From Xestospongia muta (lineage: Eukaryota > Porifera > Demospongiae > Haplosclerida > Petrosiidae), in assembly GCA_963693285.1 (NCBI GenBank), contig OY848920.1, positions 5,531,135 through 5,595,134 on the forward strand: 64,000 nt of DNA, written 5' to 3'. The notes under the pieces were generated by a model. The model saw nothing but the letters and a program-made list of their open reading frames with translations, did not search any database and was not told the origin of the DNA. The stretch's first letter is position 1; each line of letters starts with the position of its first letter. Positions 1 to 12,580 of this stretch are shown piece after piece. The translations under genes and the position numbers were made by a program.

Positions 1-1919
1 TAATTAGAAAACTAATCTGTGTAGAATGTTGAAATGTGTTTCTTTAAATGAACATGAAATTTCTTTTAATATCAATATTAAATCAACACTGAAAATAACC
101 CATATTGTGTCAAAAGACAATGGTCATCAAAGTTTTCATCATCCTTCCAGAGTCATACACACCTTACGACATCTAATTGGAGTCGACTCTTGGTTTGCAT
201 TTGTTATTCAAATTTAATAGCCAGTATGGAAATTAATAAATGATGAATGTATCAACAAAATGTCTTATTGTAATCCAAGACTGTTTTTAATCAAGAAAAA
301 TATCAAAAGATAATTACATTGTCACTACACTTTCTTCTTTCTTAGCAATATGTCTACCAAATGGGGACTGACTTTTGTTTGCTTATTGTAAGTCTCATTG
401 GTGATGATCAACTGAGCATACTCAGTTCAGCAAGTAGTGGTACCAATTTTATACTAGACTTGTAGGCTCTTCACACTAATTCCAGCAAGCTGATTGTATA
501 ACTTTTGCATGCCTGTTTAGCAAAACAAAGGGGTGGTGGAGTCTATATTGATTAATTTTGTTTTCCCTGAAGTCAAGGCATATTCATGCACTTAAAATAG
601 CATTTTGACCATTGTCTTTATTACCATAATCTCATCAATTGATGTAAGCCCAATATTAAGTTACCACAAAGCCAAAACTAGTCTAACATCAATATGTATA
701 AAGCCAATTAGAATCCAAAAGTAGTCTTTGTAGTTTATGTCTGATAATTGAAACTATGAGGGAGAGGTATAAACTATTTCAACTTAACTAACTGGATTAG
801 TTCAGTTGAAATAGTATCTGCTTATAGTTTCAATTGAAGCAATGATTCAATTACTATAGCAAAGTGGGTGCAAAAGCAATAATGTTGTAGATGCAACTAT
901 TTGGCTTTATATATATTAAGTTGCACTAGTTTTGGCCTTGTAGCAACTTAGAATGGGTTTACATCATATTGATGAAACTGTGGTAATGAAGACCTCCGTT
1001 AAACTGACAAAATGCTTTTTTCTGTGGCACATACGCTATCCTAATTCAATGCTGTTTCAATTGTTAGAGTTTCAGCTAAGCCTTTCAAACCACATATGTG
1101 TAGTCCTATTGCATGTAGTAGTCATAATACCTTTACTGTCTCTGGAATATGGTCTTTGACATCTGACTATAATGTTTATCACTGAACACGTACTCTCTGC
1201 CTTAATGCATTACCACATCTACTGTACCAGTTCTCTTACTGACACAAAGGATACAGAGCTATTAGAATTGTGGCAAATAATGACAAATACAACAAAAAAG
1301 GGACAATAGCAAAAAACAACAGTGAGAATAACTGCAAATCCATGTGTATATACATACAAGGCCTCTTTTGATTATATGTCTTTTGTTCAGAAGCTAGTTT
1401 GTCATTTTGGCCATCAGCATTACTAAGAGCATTTATCAGATAGAATTATACACTGCTAAAATGACATGTCAATTTAGCTTATCAATTTGTTATGTTTTAT
1501 ACATGAGTATATGACTCTATATACAGTACTGTATATTATAAGATTGTTTAGTACATTTACAGAGTTTGGAAAACATATGGATTTACTATAAATATGTATG
1601 CATAGAGTTATTACACAATAAAAATATAGCTGTATACAAGTACTAGCTAAGAAACACCCTATTTATAGACTTATAATATACTATATAACGTGCATTAACT
1701 ATCTAGTATTTACAATATACAGAATCAATTTTAATTACAATTCATGTCATGAATGTTTATTTGTACAGTGTAATATTAATGAGTATAAAATTATTAGTGA
1801 CAAAATAAATATTTGTTTCATTTCAGATCTAGTAATTCCAGTGAATTAATTTTGGGTACAGACATGTGTAGTTCTTTCTTTATCACATGTTATGGTAATA
1901 GTAATTCCTGTCCATTGAC
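1..1919. other. Non-coding or unassigned AT-rich stretch
   Basis: I see no exon chain, RNA gene or mobile element that I can support here. It lies downstream of the recognisable OSCP exons on the minus strand, so it may be a long intron or the 3' flank of that gene. A short segment at about 396-460 resembles 3623-3690; both contain the near-identical palindromes ACTGAGCATACTCAGT (411-426) and ACTGAGCATGCTCAGT (3632-3647). That suggests a small dispersed repeat. Confidence 0.5.
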
Positions 1920-2358
1920 TCAAGTGATCTGACTAGCTGTTCCCTCTCTTTGTTTCTGTTGTTTTCTGACTATAGGGTTATTAATAAAATCAGAGAGAGA
2001 TGGTGAATCTTGCATCAATTTTTATAAAATGAAAGCTATTATTTTAAAACAACAATTGGATAAACCAGTACATGTAGATATACACTCTACATGTACTTCA
2101 CTATAAATTATACATTAGCAGTTACAATAGGAGTTATATTAATAACTATCAAATACCTCAGTGTCTTTTAGTTCCTCTTCCACTATGTCTAATGATGCTT
2201 TCCTATAGACAGCTGATAACAAAGCACAAACATATCTACCTTCTAATCCATACACTTGAATAGGAGCCTATAATATAAATGATAAATATTGTACATATTA
2301 GTCACAAAATCACAATGGATGTCATTTGTTTGTTGGAAAATCAAAATCGAATGACCTT

Positions 2359-2448
<90 letters not shown>

Positions 2449-2903
2449 AAGGTCATTCGATTTTGATTTTCCAACAAACAAATGACATCCATTGTGATTT
2501 TGTGACTAATATGTACAATATTTATCATTTATATTATAGGCTCCTATTCAAGTTAATTACTAATAATGATTTAGTGTATTGCAAAACGTTGCCTTATATG
2601 TATACCTGTGTATGTCTGGTAATGCTATTAATATACGATTTATTCAATTTTAGGGTAAAATCTAATTACAATAATTTTGGTAATTTACATAAACAAGATA
2701 AAGTTGCTGGCTTAAAAGCAAGACCACATACTGCATGTAATTATTTATTAACAGAACCTAATTAAACACTCTTCATTGAGATGATTGCTCATGAAAATGT
2801 TGACCAATATTATACCAACAATCACAGATATTTCAGACAATTACCTTAACATTGTTGTGGAGCTGCTCCTTTTGGTAATGTTGTACTTAGATATCGCATT
2901 GAA
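1920..2903 (-). pseudogene. ATP5PO: ATP synthase subunit O (OSCP), partial and damaged
   Basis: OSCP is the stalk subunit joining the F1 head to the peripheral stalk of mitochondrial ATP synthase. Three minus-strand exon-like pieces match it. 2845-2903 has a presequence-like MRYLSTTLPKGAAPQQ. 2157-2267 (37 codons between a proper AG acceptor and GT donor) starts APIQVYGLEGRYV, very close to the animal OSCP core. 1920-2018 reads DSPSLSDFINNPIVRK, the next conserved segment. Two faults are visible. The first piece has one extra base just before its donor: without a T, its end would read QQVK and join in frame to APIQVYG. The third piece runs into a stop with no good donor. The conserved C-terminal half was not found in the window. 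It is either a decaying copy or a real gene with assembly errors whose 3' exons lie beyond the left edge. The homology is strong; the status is uncertain. Confidence 0.65.
2255..2552. repeat. 298-bp near-perfect palindrome with TA-repeat centre
   Basis: The arms (about 2255-2365 and 2442-2552) are reverse complements with no mismatch that I could see. The central (TA)n tract contains one TCGA at 2401-2404, offset by one TA unit from the exact centre. The left arm includes the splice acceptor and first 13 bases of the OSCP exon ending at 2267. The right arm therefore carries an inverted second copy of that acceptor and exon start. Both arms stop abruptly with no shared sequence outside. Confidence 0.95.
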
Positions 2904-3622
2904 CTAGTCCAAATGAATAAAAGAACAAGTCACACACAACTTAATGTACTGTAAAATATAAAGTGATTGATATACACTTTCATACTGATTCTCTCTAATT
3001 ATCAATCCTCAAATAAAGTAGATTACTTATTATTGAATTTGTGAAAATGACCAGACCCGAAGTCAGACTTCACTGTCTCATATCCAGCCATACAAACAAC
3101 AGGAAACATTGTAGGTCTGGGTATGATACCGTCATAGCTCAACCTAGATTGTATATATAGGCTAAAGAAAGTCAACTTCATAGACTTAATATGTGGTGAT
3201 CTTGGTCATTGACTACTGCACATTCTACGAAGATAACTGTAAAATATAGACATTAGAAATGTCTACATCAATGATACCGATTTATAACTTTTGATTTTAT
3301 TTATGTTAATATTAATCAGTATCTTGTTGTAATGATGTGATTTTATATATTTACTATTTCAACTAATGTTATGGATAAATGTTTATATTGTTTATTGAGA
3401 AGGATACTTAATAAACGATATGGTCTGCTGGCCTAGTTCCTCAATTGGTCCAAATACTAGGCAGTAACTCCACCCATTGTAACAAGATGATGACATGCTC
3501 CAATAAAAGGACAGGGCTTCATATATGTGTGATTAATAAACTTACATTCAGAAAGACAATGTTCATTGTGTACTAGATAATATATAGGAAGTTACATAGT
3601 CGTTACTATCATGGCGCGATCA
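2904..3622. other. Unassigned stretch upstream of the OSCP pieces
   Basis: No supported gene. If the OSCP gene is real, its promoter or first exon would lie here on the minus strand, but I could not identify either. Confidence 0.4.
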
Positions 3623-3699
3623 CGATGATCAACTGAGCATGCTCAGTTCGACTAGCGGGCCTAGTAGCGCCAATTTTTTACTAGAAAATATTAAACTTA

Positions 3700-4390
3700 G
3701 AGGCCCTTACTTCATTTTAGCCACCTCTCTGTCTGGACGTTACTTCGGCAGGGCAGTTAGCGCAAGACAAGAAGAAAGACCTGGAGTCATGTTGTCGCGT
3801 GATTCTGATAGTGTTCTCTGCAGTAAATACTGAGACAAAGCTGTTCCTGGCTACAAAAAAGTGTTACTTCATTTTAGCCATCTCTCTGTCAGGACGTTAC
3901 TTCGGCAGGGCTGTTAGCGCAAGACAAGAAAAAAGACCTGGAGTCATGTTGTCGAGTGGTTCTGATAGTGTTCTCTGCAGTAAATACTGAGACAAAGCTG
4001 TTCCTGGCTACAAAAAAGTGTTACTTCATTTTAGCCATCTCTCTGTCAGGACGTTACTTCGGCAGGGCTGTTAGCGCAAGACAAGAAAAAAGACCTGGAG
4101 TCATGTTGTCGAGTGGTTCTGATAGTCTCTGCAGTAAATACTGAGACAAAGCTGTTCCTGGCTACAGACAAAGTGGAAGACAGTAGTAACAAATACGGTC
4201 AGAGTAACCTCTTTGTCAGGACGTTTCTTCGGCAGGGCTGTTAGCGCAAGACAAGAAAAAAAATCTGGAGTCATGTTGTCGAGTGGTTCTGATAGTGTTC
4301 TCTGCAGTAAATACTGAGACAAAGCTGTTCTTGGCTACAAAGAAAGTGGAAGACAGTAGTAACAAATACGGTCAGAGTAACAGTACTCCA
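3700..4390. repeat. 157-bp tandem repeat, about four copies
   Basis: The phrase CAGGACGTTACTTCGGCAGG and its surroundings recur at a spacing of 157 bases. The unit carries a short open frame (RYFGRAVSARQEKRPGVMLS) that stops soon after in every copy. Because 157 is not a multiple of three, the copies do not form one long reading frame. The last copies contain an alternative tail (GGAAGACAGTAGTAACAAAT) absent from the first ones. The unit is richer in GC than its surroundings. It is probably non-coding satellite or a transposon remnant. Confidence 0.85.
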
Positions 4391-4829
4391 TGTGTGTTAG
4401 TATGGCTAGTTTGTCCCATTTAACTTTTGTATTCAGTGAGCTTTAGTCAGTTTTAGTTTCTTCTTCATTTAGCCTTTATTTAGTGCATTGGTATCCTAAC
4501 TAAGCCTGGCATTTTTCCCTGTAATATTATAGACTTTTGAAACCAGTATATTTTTAGTACAATGTAGCAAGTCTGAATAAAATAGTCAAGTCTCTTTATT
4601 TAGTACAAGCCTGTTTATCCTCGTTGGGTCTACATTTGTATTAGTATTAGCTTGTGATGTTCAGACAATTCCTCTTCTCTTGCACTTGTTGTGTGTAGAG
4701 CATTACAGCATAATAGATCTCTCATTATATTTATAGCCTATTATCCTTTCATATTGAGCATCAGTTGATTGACTGGATTTAATTTGGTCCTCCTAATTTA
4801 CCCTGTTTGTTTAGTTTACAGCATCCCAT

Positions 4830-6870
4830 TGTAACTTTTCTCTCTGTGTTTTAATGTAACTGTAATGTTTACTGTGTTGTAATTTTAACTGTCCTGTCTA
4901 CTGCCATCTAATATAACTCCTGCCCACTATATCCTAATGTAATTTTCCTGTCTACAATCTCCTAATTAACTCTCCTGTCCATTGTCTTTAATTTTAATGT
5001 CCTGTCTACTGTCTTTTAATGTACATGTCCTGTCTACAGTCTTTTAATGTACATGCCTTGTCTACTGTCTTTTAATGTACATGTCCTGTCTACAGTCTTT
5101 TAATGTACATGTCCTGTCTACTGTCTTTTAATGTACATGTCCTGTCTACTGTCTTTTAATGTACATGTCCTGTCCACTGTCTTTAATTTTAATGTCCTGT
5201 CTACTGTCATTTAATGTACCTTTCCTGTCTACTGTCTTTTAATGTACATGTCCTGTCTACTGTCTTTTAATGTACATGTCCTGTCTACTGTCTTTTAATG
5301 TACATGTCCTGTCTACTGTCTTTTAATGTACATGTCCTGTCTACTGTCTTTTAATGTACATGTCCTGTCTACAGTCTTTTAATGTACATGTCCTGTCTAC
5401 TGTCTTTTAATGTACATATCCTGTCTACTGTCTTTTAATGTACATGTCCTGTCCACTGTCTTTAATTTTAATGTCCTGTCTACTGTCATTTAATGTACCT
5501 TTCCTGTCTACTGTCTTTTAATGTACATGTCCTGTCTACTGTCTTTTAATGTACATGTCCTGTCTACAGTCTTTTAATATACATGTCCTGTCTACTGTCT
5601 TTTAATGTACATGTCCTGTCTGCTGTCTTTTAATGTACATGCCCTGTCTACAGTCTTTTAATGTACATGTCCTGTCTACTGTCTTTTAATGTACATGTCC
5701 TGTCTACTGTCTTTTAATGTACATGTCCTGTCCACTGTCTTTTAATGTACATATCCTGTCTACTGTCTTTTAATGTACATGTCCTGTCTGCTGTCTTTTA
5801 ATGTACATGCCCTGTCTACAGTCTTTTAATGTACATGTCCTGTCTACTGTCTTTTAATGTACATGTCCTGTCTACTGTCTTTTAATGTACATATCCTGTC
5901 TACTGTCTTTTAATGTACATGTCCTGTCCACTGTCTTTAATTTTAATGTCCTGTCTACTGTCATTTAATGTACCTTTCCTGTCTACTGTCTTTTAATGTA
6001 CATGTCCTGTCTACTGCCTTTTAAATGTACATGTCCTGTCTACTGTCTTTTAATGTACATGTCCTGTCTACAGTCTTTTAATGTACATGTCCTGTCCACT
6101 GTCTTTAATTTTAATGTCCTGTCTACTGTCATTTAATGTACCTTTCCTGTCTACTGTCTTTTAATGTACATGTCCTGTCTACTGTCTTTTAATGTACCTG
6201 TCCTGTCTACTGTCTTTTAATGTACATGTCCTGTCTACTGTCTTTTAATGTACATGTCCTGTCTACTGTCTTTTTATGTACCTGTCTTGTCTACTGTCTT
6301 TTAATGTACCTGTCTTGTCTACTGTCTTTTAATGTACCTGTCCTGTATACTGTCTTTTAGTGTACCTCTATTGTCTTTTAATGTAACTCTACTGTCTTTT
6401 AATGTAACTCTACTGTCTACTGTCTTTCATTCTTACTACCCTGTCTACTGTCTTTTAACGTAACTCTCCTGTCTACTGTCAACCATCTTGTCTACGGTGT
6501 CATAATATACTGTCCAGTCTACTGTGTCCTAGTTTAATTTTCCTGTCTAATGTGTTCTAATGTAATCACCCTGTCTGCTATGTCCTGTATCCTGTCTACT
6601 GTGTCCTTATGTGACTGTCCTGTCTACTGTGTCTAATGTAAATATCCTTGTACTGTTCTGATAACCATCCTGTCTGCTATGTTCTGTTTCCTGTCTGCTG
6701 TGTCCAAATGTAACCATCCTGTCTGCTATATCCTGTGTCCTGTTTACTATGTCCTACTAATGTAACAATCCTGTCTACTGTGTCCTAATGTAAATGTACT
6801 TCCTACTGTGTGCTAATGTGTCCCTGTGTTTTAATATAACTGTACAGTTCACTATGTCCTTACATAATTT
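4830..6870. repeat. 28-bp minisatellite array (array 1)
   Basis: The unit is CTGTCTTTTAATGTACATGT followed by CCTGTCTA, 28 bases, in nearly uninterrupted copies from about 4980 to 6360. Decayed units continue on both sides. A variant pair of units (containing CTTTAATTTTAATGTCC, then CATTTAATGTACCTTTCC) recurs at about 5170, 5451, 5930 and 6100, so the array has higher-order structure produced by block duplication. Between 6480 and 6870 the units shift to the form seen in array 2. Confidence 0.95.
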
Positions 6871-7770
6871 AACTGTGTTCTATTATTCTCTTGTGTATTG
6901 TTGGTAGCATAAACCCCCACAATCGTGGTTTTGTTCAGACTTGCTGTATTGTATTAAATGAACTGGTTTCGTGTTGTTTCCTAGAATTATTTATGCTTAT
7001 ATATTGTTATTATGCATGAATACTCAGCCTTTTCTGATTTTACTTTAATTGCCTCAATTCAGTTAACTGTTTGCTTACTAAATACATGATCATTTGCCTA
7101 TTACTGTGCTTTGTGATGTTATATTTCTAGTCATGCTAAACTGGTTATGAGTTGTGTATATAACATTTTAACCAATGTTAGCCAACACTATATTCCATTG
7201 TGTAGTTATATAGTTACTATCTAAGATGATCTGATCATATTCTCTGGTAACTGTTACCTTGTAAGTTTGATATGTTGTGCATGCAGTAATAATCACTTCT
7301 CTTTTCTTTATATTTATTAGGTTAACATATTCCGGTTAACATATTCCTGGTGATCTGTGAGATCTATATATGTGTAAAAAAACACTGACTACTTGTAAGT
7401 TATACCTGATAACAAATGTTAGTATATTATAGATTTATTGTGTTTTAGGCATATATATATATACTGAAGATATTTCTTTTGGTGGTGAGTTGGGAGGAAT
7501 AATGTATTTTCTTTCTTTTCTATGGTTGGTGCTCTATATCATGGATCATCTATCTCCCTGGAGTCTTTCAGTCTCACCAACATCTTTTAAACTTCCACAA
7601 CAACAAAAATGGTAGTCTGATACCTGACAACATTTTCTGGTAACAGTTTGTAAGTTCATTGTTGTAGATGTAAGTTCATTGTTGTAGATGCAGTTGTTAT
7701 TAATTATGAGCTCTCTATTATTATAATATAGGTGTATCAATTACTGAAGTTAGCAGAAACAAAGCTATAC
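6871..7770. other. Unassigned stretch between repeat arrays
   Basis: No gene supported. Short open frames have no recognisable protein content. A small direct repeat (TGTAAGTTCATTGTTGTAGA) occurs twice at about 7648-7690. Confidence 0.4.
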
Positions 7771-8112
7771 TGCCTATGAAAAGGAGAGACGTTTACATGC
7801 TTAGAATATGGAATAAGCCTTGAAGTGCACATATAATTTGATGACTTAGCATTCCTATTAAAAGCCTATAGCATAGGTTACTGCATTTAAAAGGAGTGAA
7901 AAAGAGAGAAGTTTACATGCTTAGAATATGGAATGAGCCTTGAAGTGCACATATAATATGATGACTTAACATTTCTATTAAAAGCCTATAGCATAGGTTA
8001 CTGCATATGAAAAGGAGAGAAGTTTACATGCTTAGAATATGGAATGAGCCTTGAAGTGCACATATAATTCGATGACTTAGCATTCCTATTAAAAGCCTAT
8101 AGCATAGGTCTG
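7771..8112. repeat. About 120-bp tandem repeat, three copies
   Basis: Three successive copies of a block containing GTTTACATGCTTAGAATATG and AAAAGCCTATAGCATAGGT, spaced by about 110-125 bases and differing by a few substitutions. The block separates the two 28-bp arrays and does not resemble their unit. Confidence 0.9.
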
Positions 8113-8239
8113 GTGCATGTACTATATAGAACCTGGCCTTTAGAGATCACTCAGTGAGCAAGAGTTAACTAATCTATAACCTAATAGCATCCTCTATATA
8201 AAATGTACAAGAGTACCTAGCTAATATTTTGTTTTCAAT

Positions 8240-9815
8240 TATTAGATTAGAGCCAGTCTGATCTACTGTGTCATAATGTAACTCACCTGTATACTGTGTC
8301 CTAATGTAACACTACTGTGTCATAACATAACTCACCTGTCTACTGTGTCATATTGTAAAAGTCCTATCTACTGTGTCCTAATGTAACTCACCTGTATACT
8401 GTGTCCTAATGTAACACTACTGTGTCTTAACGTAACTAACCTGTCTACTGTGTCCTCATGTAACAGTCCCATCTACTGTGTCCTAATGTAACTCACCTGT
8501 ATACTGTGTCCTAATGTAACACTACTGTGTCATAACATAACTCACCTGTCTACTGTGTCATATTGTAACAGTCCCATCTACCTACTGTGTCCTAATGTAA
8601 CTCACCTGTATACTGTGTCCTAATGTAACACTACTGTGTCATAACATTACTCATTTGTCTACTGTGTCCTAATGTAACACTACTGTGTCATAACATAACT
8701 AATCTGTCTACTGTGTCCTGATATAACAGTCCAATCTACTGTGTCCTAATATAACTCACCTGTATACTGTGTCCTAATGTAACACTATTGTGTCATAACG
8801 TAACTAACCTGTCTACTGTGTCCTCATGTAACAGTCCCATCTACTGTGTCCTAATGTAACACTACTGTGTCATAACGTAGCTCACTTGTATACTGTGTCC
8901 TAATGTAACACTACTGTGTCATAACATAACTCACTTGTCTACTGTGTCCTAATGTAACACTATTGTGTCATAACGTAACTAACCTGTCTACTGTGTCCTC
9001 ATGTAACAGTCCCATCTACTGTGTCCTAATGTAACACTACTGTGTCATAACGTAGCTCACTTGTATACTGTGTCCTAATGTAACACTACTGTGTCATAAC
9101 ATAACTCACTTGTCTACTGTGTCCTAATGTAACACTACTGTGTCATAACATAACTCACCTGTGTACTGTGTCCTGATATAACAGTCCAATCTACTGTGTC
9201 CTAATGTAATTCACCTGTATACTGTGTCCTAATGTAACACTACTGTGTCATAACATAACTAACCTGTCTACTGTGTCCTGATATAACAGTCCCTTCTACT
9301 GTGTCCTAATGTAACTCACTTGTATACTGTGTCCTAATGTAACACTACTGTGTCATAATGTAACTCACCTGTCTACCTTGTCCTAATGTAACAGTTCAAT
9401 CTACTGTGTCATAAAGATTGAACTCAACTGTCTATTGTGTCATAATGTAACAGTCCCATCTACTGTGTCCTGTCTACTGTGTCCAAATGTAACAGTCCCA
9501 TCTACTGTGTCATAAAGTAACTCCCTGTCTACTGTGTCATATTGTAACAGTTCCACCTACTGTGTCCTAATGTAACTCACCTGTATATTGTGTCTTAATG
9601 TAACACTACTGTGTCATAACGTAACTCACATGTCTACTGTGTCCAAATGTAACAGTCCCATCTACTGTGTCATAACATAACTCCCTGTCTACTGTGTCAT
9701 ATTGTAACAATCCCATCTACTGTGTCCTAATGTAACACTACTGTGTCATAACGTAACTCACATGTCTACTGTGTCCCAATGTAACAGTCCCATCTACTGT
9801 GTCCTAATGCAACAG
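8240..9815. repeat. 28/21-bp minisatellite array (array 2)
   Basis: Built from modules such as CTGTGTCCTAATGTAACTCA plus CCTGTATA (28 bases), a shortened 21-base form (CTGTGTCCTAATGTAACACTA) and CTGTGTCATAACGTAACTCA plus CCTGTCTA (28). The 28/21/28 order repeats as a roughly 77-base higher-order unit. The module aligns with array 1 over its whole length, so both derive from one family. Confidence 0.93.
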
Positions 9816-9824
9816 TCCCAGAGA

Positions 9825-10080
9825 TTTTTATTTTGAGCATGATAGGCCATTAAAAATATTTAAGCATATTAGGCCATTAAAAATATATTTTGAGCATAAT
9901 AGGCCATTAAAAATATTTTTTGAGCATATTAGTCTATTAAAAATATTTAAGCATATTAGGCCATTAAAAATATATTTTGAGCATAACAGGCCATTGAAAA
10001 TATTTTTTGAGCATATTAGTCTATTAAAAATATTTTAGCATATTAGGCCATTAAAAATATTTTTGAGCATATTAGGCCAT
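9825..10080. repeat. About 30-bp AT-rich tandem repeat
   Basis: Roughly nine copies of a unit like GAGCATATTAGGCCATTAAA followed by AATATTTTT, with length variation in the A and T runs. It directly abuts array 2 on one side and a short inverted-repeat element on the other. Confidence 0.9.
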
Positions 10081-10082
10081 TT

Positions 10083-10217
10083 AAAAAAGAATGAGAGGTG
10101 GTAGGGTGGGGGGACGGCAATACAGTACCACCTCCACGTGGTGTCGTCTGGAACATCATAGGTGTGCTAGCTATGATGTACTAAGAGTACTGTTGATCCT
10201 CGGCTCATTCTTTTTTG
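10083..10217. mobile_element. Short element with terminal inverted repeats (MITE-like)
   Basis: The segment begins with AAAAAAGAATGAG and ends with its reverse complement CTCATTCTTTTTT. The interior is unusually GC-rich for this region. It contains a second hairpin (ACATCATA ... TATGATGT around 10152-10180) and the partly complementary stretches GAGGTGGTAGG and GTACCACCTCC. No clear target-site duplication was identified. A non-autonomous DNA transposon or a structured RNA template would both fit. Confidence 0.5.
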
Positions 10218-12580
10218 AACTGTTTAGATATAGTAGCACATTATTAGTAGATTTTAGAGTTTGAAAGTGTTGTAGCAAAAGGTTCCATCAATAACATACC
10301 ATATATGGCCAGCCTCACAACTTTGGTGATTTTTACAATTACACTAAAGCCTTCTTTTAATTGGTTTGCTTTTTTGTCCTTTTTTAATAGTTTGTATAAC
10401 TTCTGTTATAATTGGAGAATGTATGTCCAAATGCTTGTTAATGATATGTTGTATACTTATGAGACAAACCTGAGTTTTGAGATATTTAAACACTATTTCC
10501 AAGTATGTTAAATAATTAAAACCATATTAAAAAAATATTAAGTCAAATGTCAAATTCTACCTGAATGGAGTATATATATTATATGTATAAATGTAATATA
10601 GTACTAGTATTTTCTATAACATTTTACCAAATGAGGTTACGTTTCAAAACTGGTCGTGACGAGTTATGACAGTAGTGCAATAGAGTTTGACTACATCAGC
10701 AAGTTTTCATAAAAGGTACAATAACTTTTCCTTGTATAATAGATTAGTAATAATAATATAATGATACATTCTTTCATAATATATTTAATACATTCTTTCT
10801 TTGTCAGGATTAGTGAAATTGTTAAAGAGCACAAGTTATCCCTAGATGTATGTTGGTTAACACTTGTTATTCCTATTGAGATCATCACACTAACAGATTA
10901 TTTATATGAAGTAACTGCTTAAGATGTGTGTGGTACAATGTACAATAAGTTTTCTGAAGGTAACAAACTTATCAGTGCTGTTTGTGATTCACATCTATAT
11001 CCAGGTCCTCTGATTTCGTCAAACTAATTGCTGTTTATTTAGAGCACTGTGCTCATATAATTGATAAGAAGCAGTCACGATATCCGACTTGTTGCTGCTA
11101 AATCAGCACATTGCCTTGAGACCTCTAGTTAATGCTTATACAAGTAGTTTACATCAGCAACTTTTTTTAAGGTAAATTTAAATTAGGAGTACATGTACAA
11201 GATTATGAAGACAGCCTATAGTCTACAATACACAAATTTGTTACATTTAATTCATAGTAATGTTATGATTAGCCTGCCTGGTGTACAAAATTATTTTTGA
11301 GTTATTGGATTCATAATTATCAAATACTTAGCTGTGCAGCTTTCAAGTGGGACTTGTATCCCCTCCTTCATTTGCAAGCCTATAAGCTCCTCTATGCTTT
11401 AGTGAATAAAATATGCAGACAAAGTCTAATATTTTATACCAGAACCTTTTTCAGGCACTCAGAAATTTAAACTTTGTCATGACAATGTAGTCAATTCATT
11501 ATATTTATTGTTCATTTCTACGTAGACAAAAGACATACCATAAAGAAAAGGAAATTGTCTAGTACTGATAACAAAAATTCTAAAACAAGTGAAGAAAATA
11601 TGTTACTTGTCATGTAAGACATAACAATGTGTCAGCTACTTTAATATTATTTTGTTTATTATTGTGCAATTCTATTTGAACATTTGAAACATTAAGACAA
11701 TTAGTTGTGTAATAATATTCATTGTATAAATCAATTACCTATAAGCTAATAGCTCAGAATATACATGTGCAGAGATGCCTAAACTTTGTGTTGCAAGTGT
11801 CATGCAAATATACAAGTATGCTTCGAGGAACGTTGTTTAACTGGTGTGAAGTAGATACTATGTTTACTATGAATGTATTTGCTTGCCTCACAGCTTTAAG
11901 TGTAGAGATATTAGACCCAAGTAAATGTTGTGACTAGTGCAGAAATAGCTTGCGTGCTATGAACACTCTGAAATTATATGAAACATTTTGCACAGAAGTA
12001 GTTGCTTTCAAAAAATTCATGGCTACATGTATGTATATAAGTATTTGTTATCTATTATTAAATTATATCAGTTTTTTCAGTTGCTATGTTTTTCCATTAA
12101 CTTTACCATCATCAAAATGTTGTATAAAAGAGATATATATTGACAAGGACAGAGTCTGTTCAATATCATAGATGTTTGTTACCATTTGCTTTCTTACTGT
12201 TTTCTAGGCTGACTTTCAGTAGCCTGGCTAATAAACCATGGTACAGTGTTTTATCATAGCTATATGACAAAATGGCCAAAGGAAATGTGTCTTCTACTTC
12301 ATTGGACAATTCAACTAGCACATTTCTATTTACTATGTTAGACCATTATAGAACCTCGTTATTTTATATGCCTTTTGTCTCTTCATCATTCTTCCTATTA
12401 ATCACAAGAATTTCCATTTGTTAATTATATGTGGTTCATAACTTAGGCTTTTCTACATTTCCTTTTGTTTTTACTGCTGACATTGGTAGATACATGGAGG
12501 ATGTACGTAGTAACAAAGGGATTACATTTATCTGCCTTCTTGTACTTGTCATAATCTTATATTTCTTAGATATTTTAAAG
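10218..12580. other. Unassigned AT-rich stretch
   Basis: Several open frames of 60-75 codons are present, but none shows a recognisable domain or a consistent splice pattern. A segment near 10805-10910 (frame reading SEIVKEHKLSLDVCW) might be part of a decayed protein gene. I cannot support a call. Confidence 0.35.

Noticed and set aside
2279..2528. Two near-identical 68-residue frames on opposite strands
   Set aside because: A by-product of the palindrome; the middle is translated TA repeat.
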